From Idiomarinaceae bacterium (lineage in GTDB: Bacteria > Pseudomonadota > Gammaproteobacteria > Enterobacterales > Alteromonadaceae): a stretch of 64,000 bases of DNA. Under the pieces are notes generated by a model. The model made no database searches, had not been told where the DNA came from, and worked only from the letters and a program-made list of their open reading frames with translations. The translations under genes were made by a program, and so were the position numbers. Every line of letters starts with the position of its first letter. The stretch's first letter is position 1. Location: contig NYWU01000021.1 in assembly GCA_002685255.1 (NCBI GenBank), forward strand, positions 1 to 64,000, read 5' to 3'. Shown here in pieces: positions 62,890 through 64,000 of this stretch.

Positions 62890-64000
62890 ATGGAAAAGAT
62901 TTGGCTTAAACATTACTCAGCGGGAGTGCCAGATACGATCGATCCAGATCACTATGCGTCGTTGCTCGATATTCTCGAAGAGAGTATTGAGAAATACGGT
63001 GAAAAGACAGCATTCGTGAATATGGATTGCAACATGTCTTTTGCCGAGCTGGGTGAAAAGGCAAAGCAATTCGCAGCCTACCTGCAAAGCATTGGCCTTA
63101 AAAAAGGAGATGCAGTTGCGATCATGATGCCAAATCTGTTGCAGTACCCTGTGGCACTTTTTGGTGTGCTCGCTGCGGGCATGACAGTGGTTAACGTGAA
63201 CCCGCTGTACACACCACGTGAACTGAAGCATCAATTGAATGACTCACAAGCGAAAGCGCTTGTGATCTTAGAGAATTTTGCAAATACGTATGAAAAGATT
63301 GCCAAAGATGTACAGCTCGAGAAAGTGATCACCACGCAAATTGGTGATTTACTGCCTGCACCGAAGCGCTGGATAGTCAACTTTGTGGTGAAATATGTTA
63401 AACGTATGGTGCCGAGCCACTCGATTAGTCGACGTGTTGACTTTAACGTTGCGTTAAACAAAGGCAAGCAAAAAGCGTATCAACGGCCTTCGTTAACCGG
63501 CGATGATATTGCCTTCTTACAGTACACGGGCGGCACAACGGGTGTTGCCAAAGGCGCTATGTTGTCTCACAGAAACATGGTGGCAAACTTAGAACAGGTT
63601 TCGTCGGTCATTACACCGATCATGTCGGATGGCGAAGAGATTATTATTACTGCATTGCCGCTTTATCATATCTTTGCTTTAACGGCGAACTGCTTAACGT
63701 TCATCAAGCACGGCGGACGTAATATTTTAATCACTAACCCACGCGATATGCCTGGCTTTGTAAAGGAACTGGGAAAGGTTAAGTTCTCGATGATCTCGGG
63801 TGTCAATACGTTGTTTAACGGACTATTGAACACCAAGGGTTTTAAAGATCTCGACTTTTCTAACCTAAAAGTGGCTTTAGGTGGCGGCATGGCGGTGCAA
63901 AAGTCAGTAGCTGAACACTGGGAGCGCGTCACTAAGTCTCGTTTGCTCGAGGGTTATGGGCTTACTGAGTGTGCGCCCGTCGTCACGGTAAACCCTTACG
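62890..64000 (+). CDS. fadD: Long-chain acyl-CoA synthetase FadD (5' part; runs off window)
   Basis: [46 protein letters not shown]; no stop before 64000. Confidence 0.95.
   Translation, partial: MEKIWLKHYSAGVPDTIDPDHYASLLDILEESIEKYGEKTAFVNMDCNMSFAELGEKAKQFAAYLQSIGLKKGDAVAIMMPNLLQYPVALFGVLAAGMTVVNVNPLYTPRELKHQLNDSQAKALVILENFANTYEKIAKDVQLEKVITTQIGDLLPAPKRWIVNFVVKYVKRMVPSHSISRRVDFNVALNKGKQKAYQRPSLTGDDIAFLQYTGGTTGVAKGAMLSHRNMVANLEQVSSVITPIMSDGEEIIITALPLYHIFALTANCLTFIKHGGRNILITNPRDMPGFVKELGKVKFSMISGVNTLFNGLLNTKGFKDLDFSNLKVALGGGMAVQKSVAEHWERVTKSRLLEGYGLTECAPVVTVNPY

Overview
This 64 kb window looks like a compact chromosomal segment of a gammaproteobacterium. Protein content and synteny suggest Alteromonadales/Idiomarinaceae-like, which is an inference. 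Nearly all of it is housekeeping: tamA/tamB, tRNA-Trp, holD-rimI, deoCAB, prfC, tatD, serB, radA-btuFCD-like, ettA, glyA-nrdR-ribD-ribB(A), ampG/yajG region, SRP RNA (ffs), priC, a DUF3450-ExbB-ExbB-ExbD-TonB-TPR cluster, apt-dnaX-ybaB-recR-htpG-adk, a complete his operon with a six-His leader and attenuator, a dinG/yoaA-like helicase, tsaB, slp, and the 5' part of fadD. I saw no prophage, transposon, CRISPR array or obvious defence island. The most interesting signals are small-scale: (i) several convergent gene pairs share a palindromic TTAA double stop, with strong perfect hairpins inside the 3' coding ends; (ii) a full Rho-independent terminator for ribBA is embedded in the opposing panE-like CDS; (iii) a terminator hairpin abuts the ATG of an enoyl-CoA hydratase gene; (iv) an A10 slippery tract in dnaX has immediate stops in both alternative frames; (v) a conserved-looking small ORF upstream of slp is out of frame with its RBS and start; (vi) a 64-bp structured repeat pair touches the tamB stop; (vii) a ~460-bp leader with a predicted three-way junction precedes the TonB cluster; (viii) the RibA domain of the RibBA protein lacks its zinc-ligand motif. 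I did not find clear evidence of a wholly new multi-gene system. All structure and homology calls were made by eye from the sequence and need computational confirmation.
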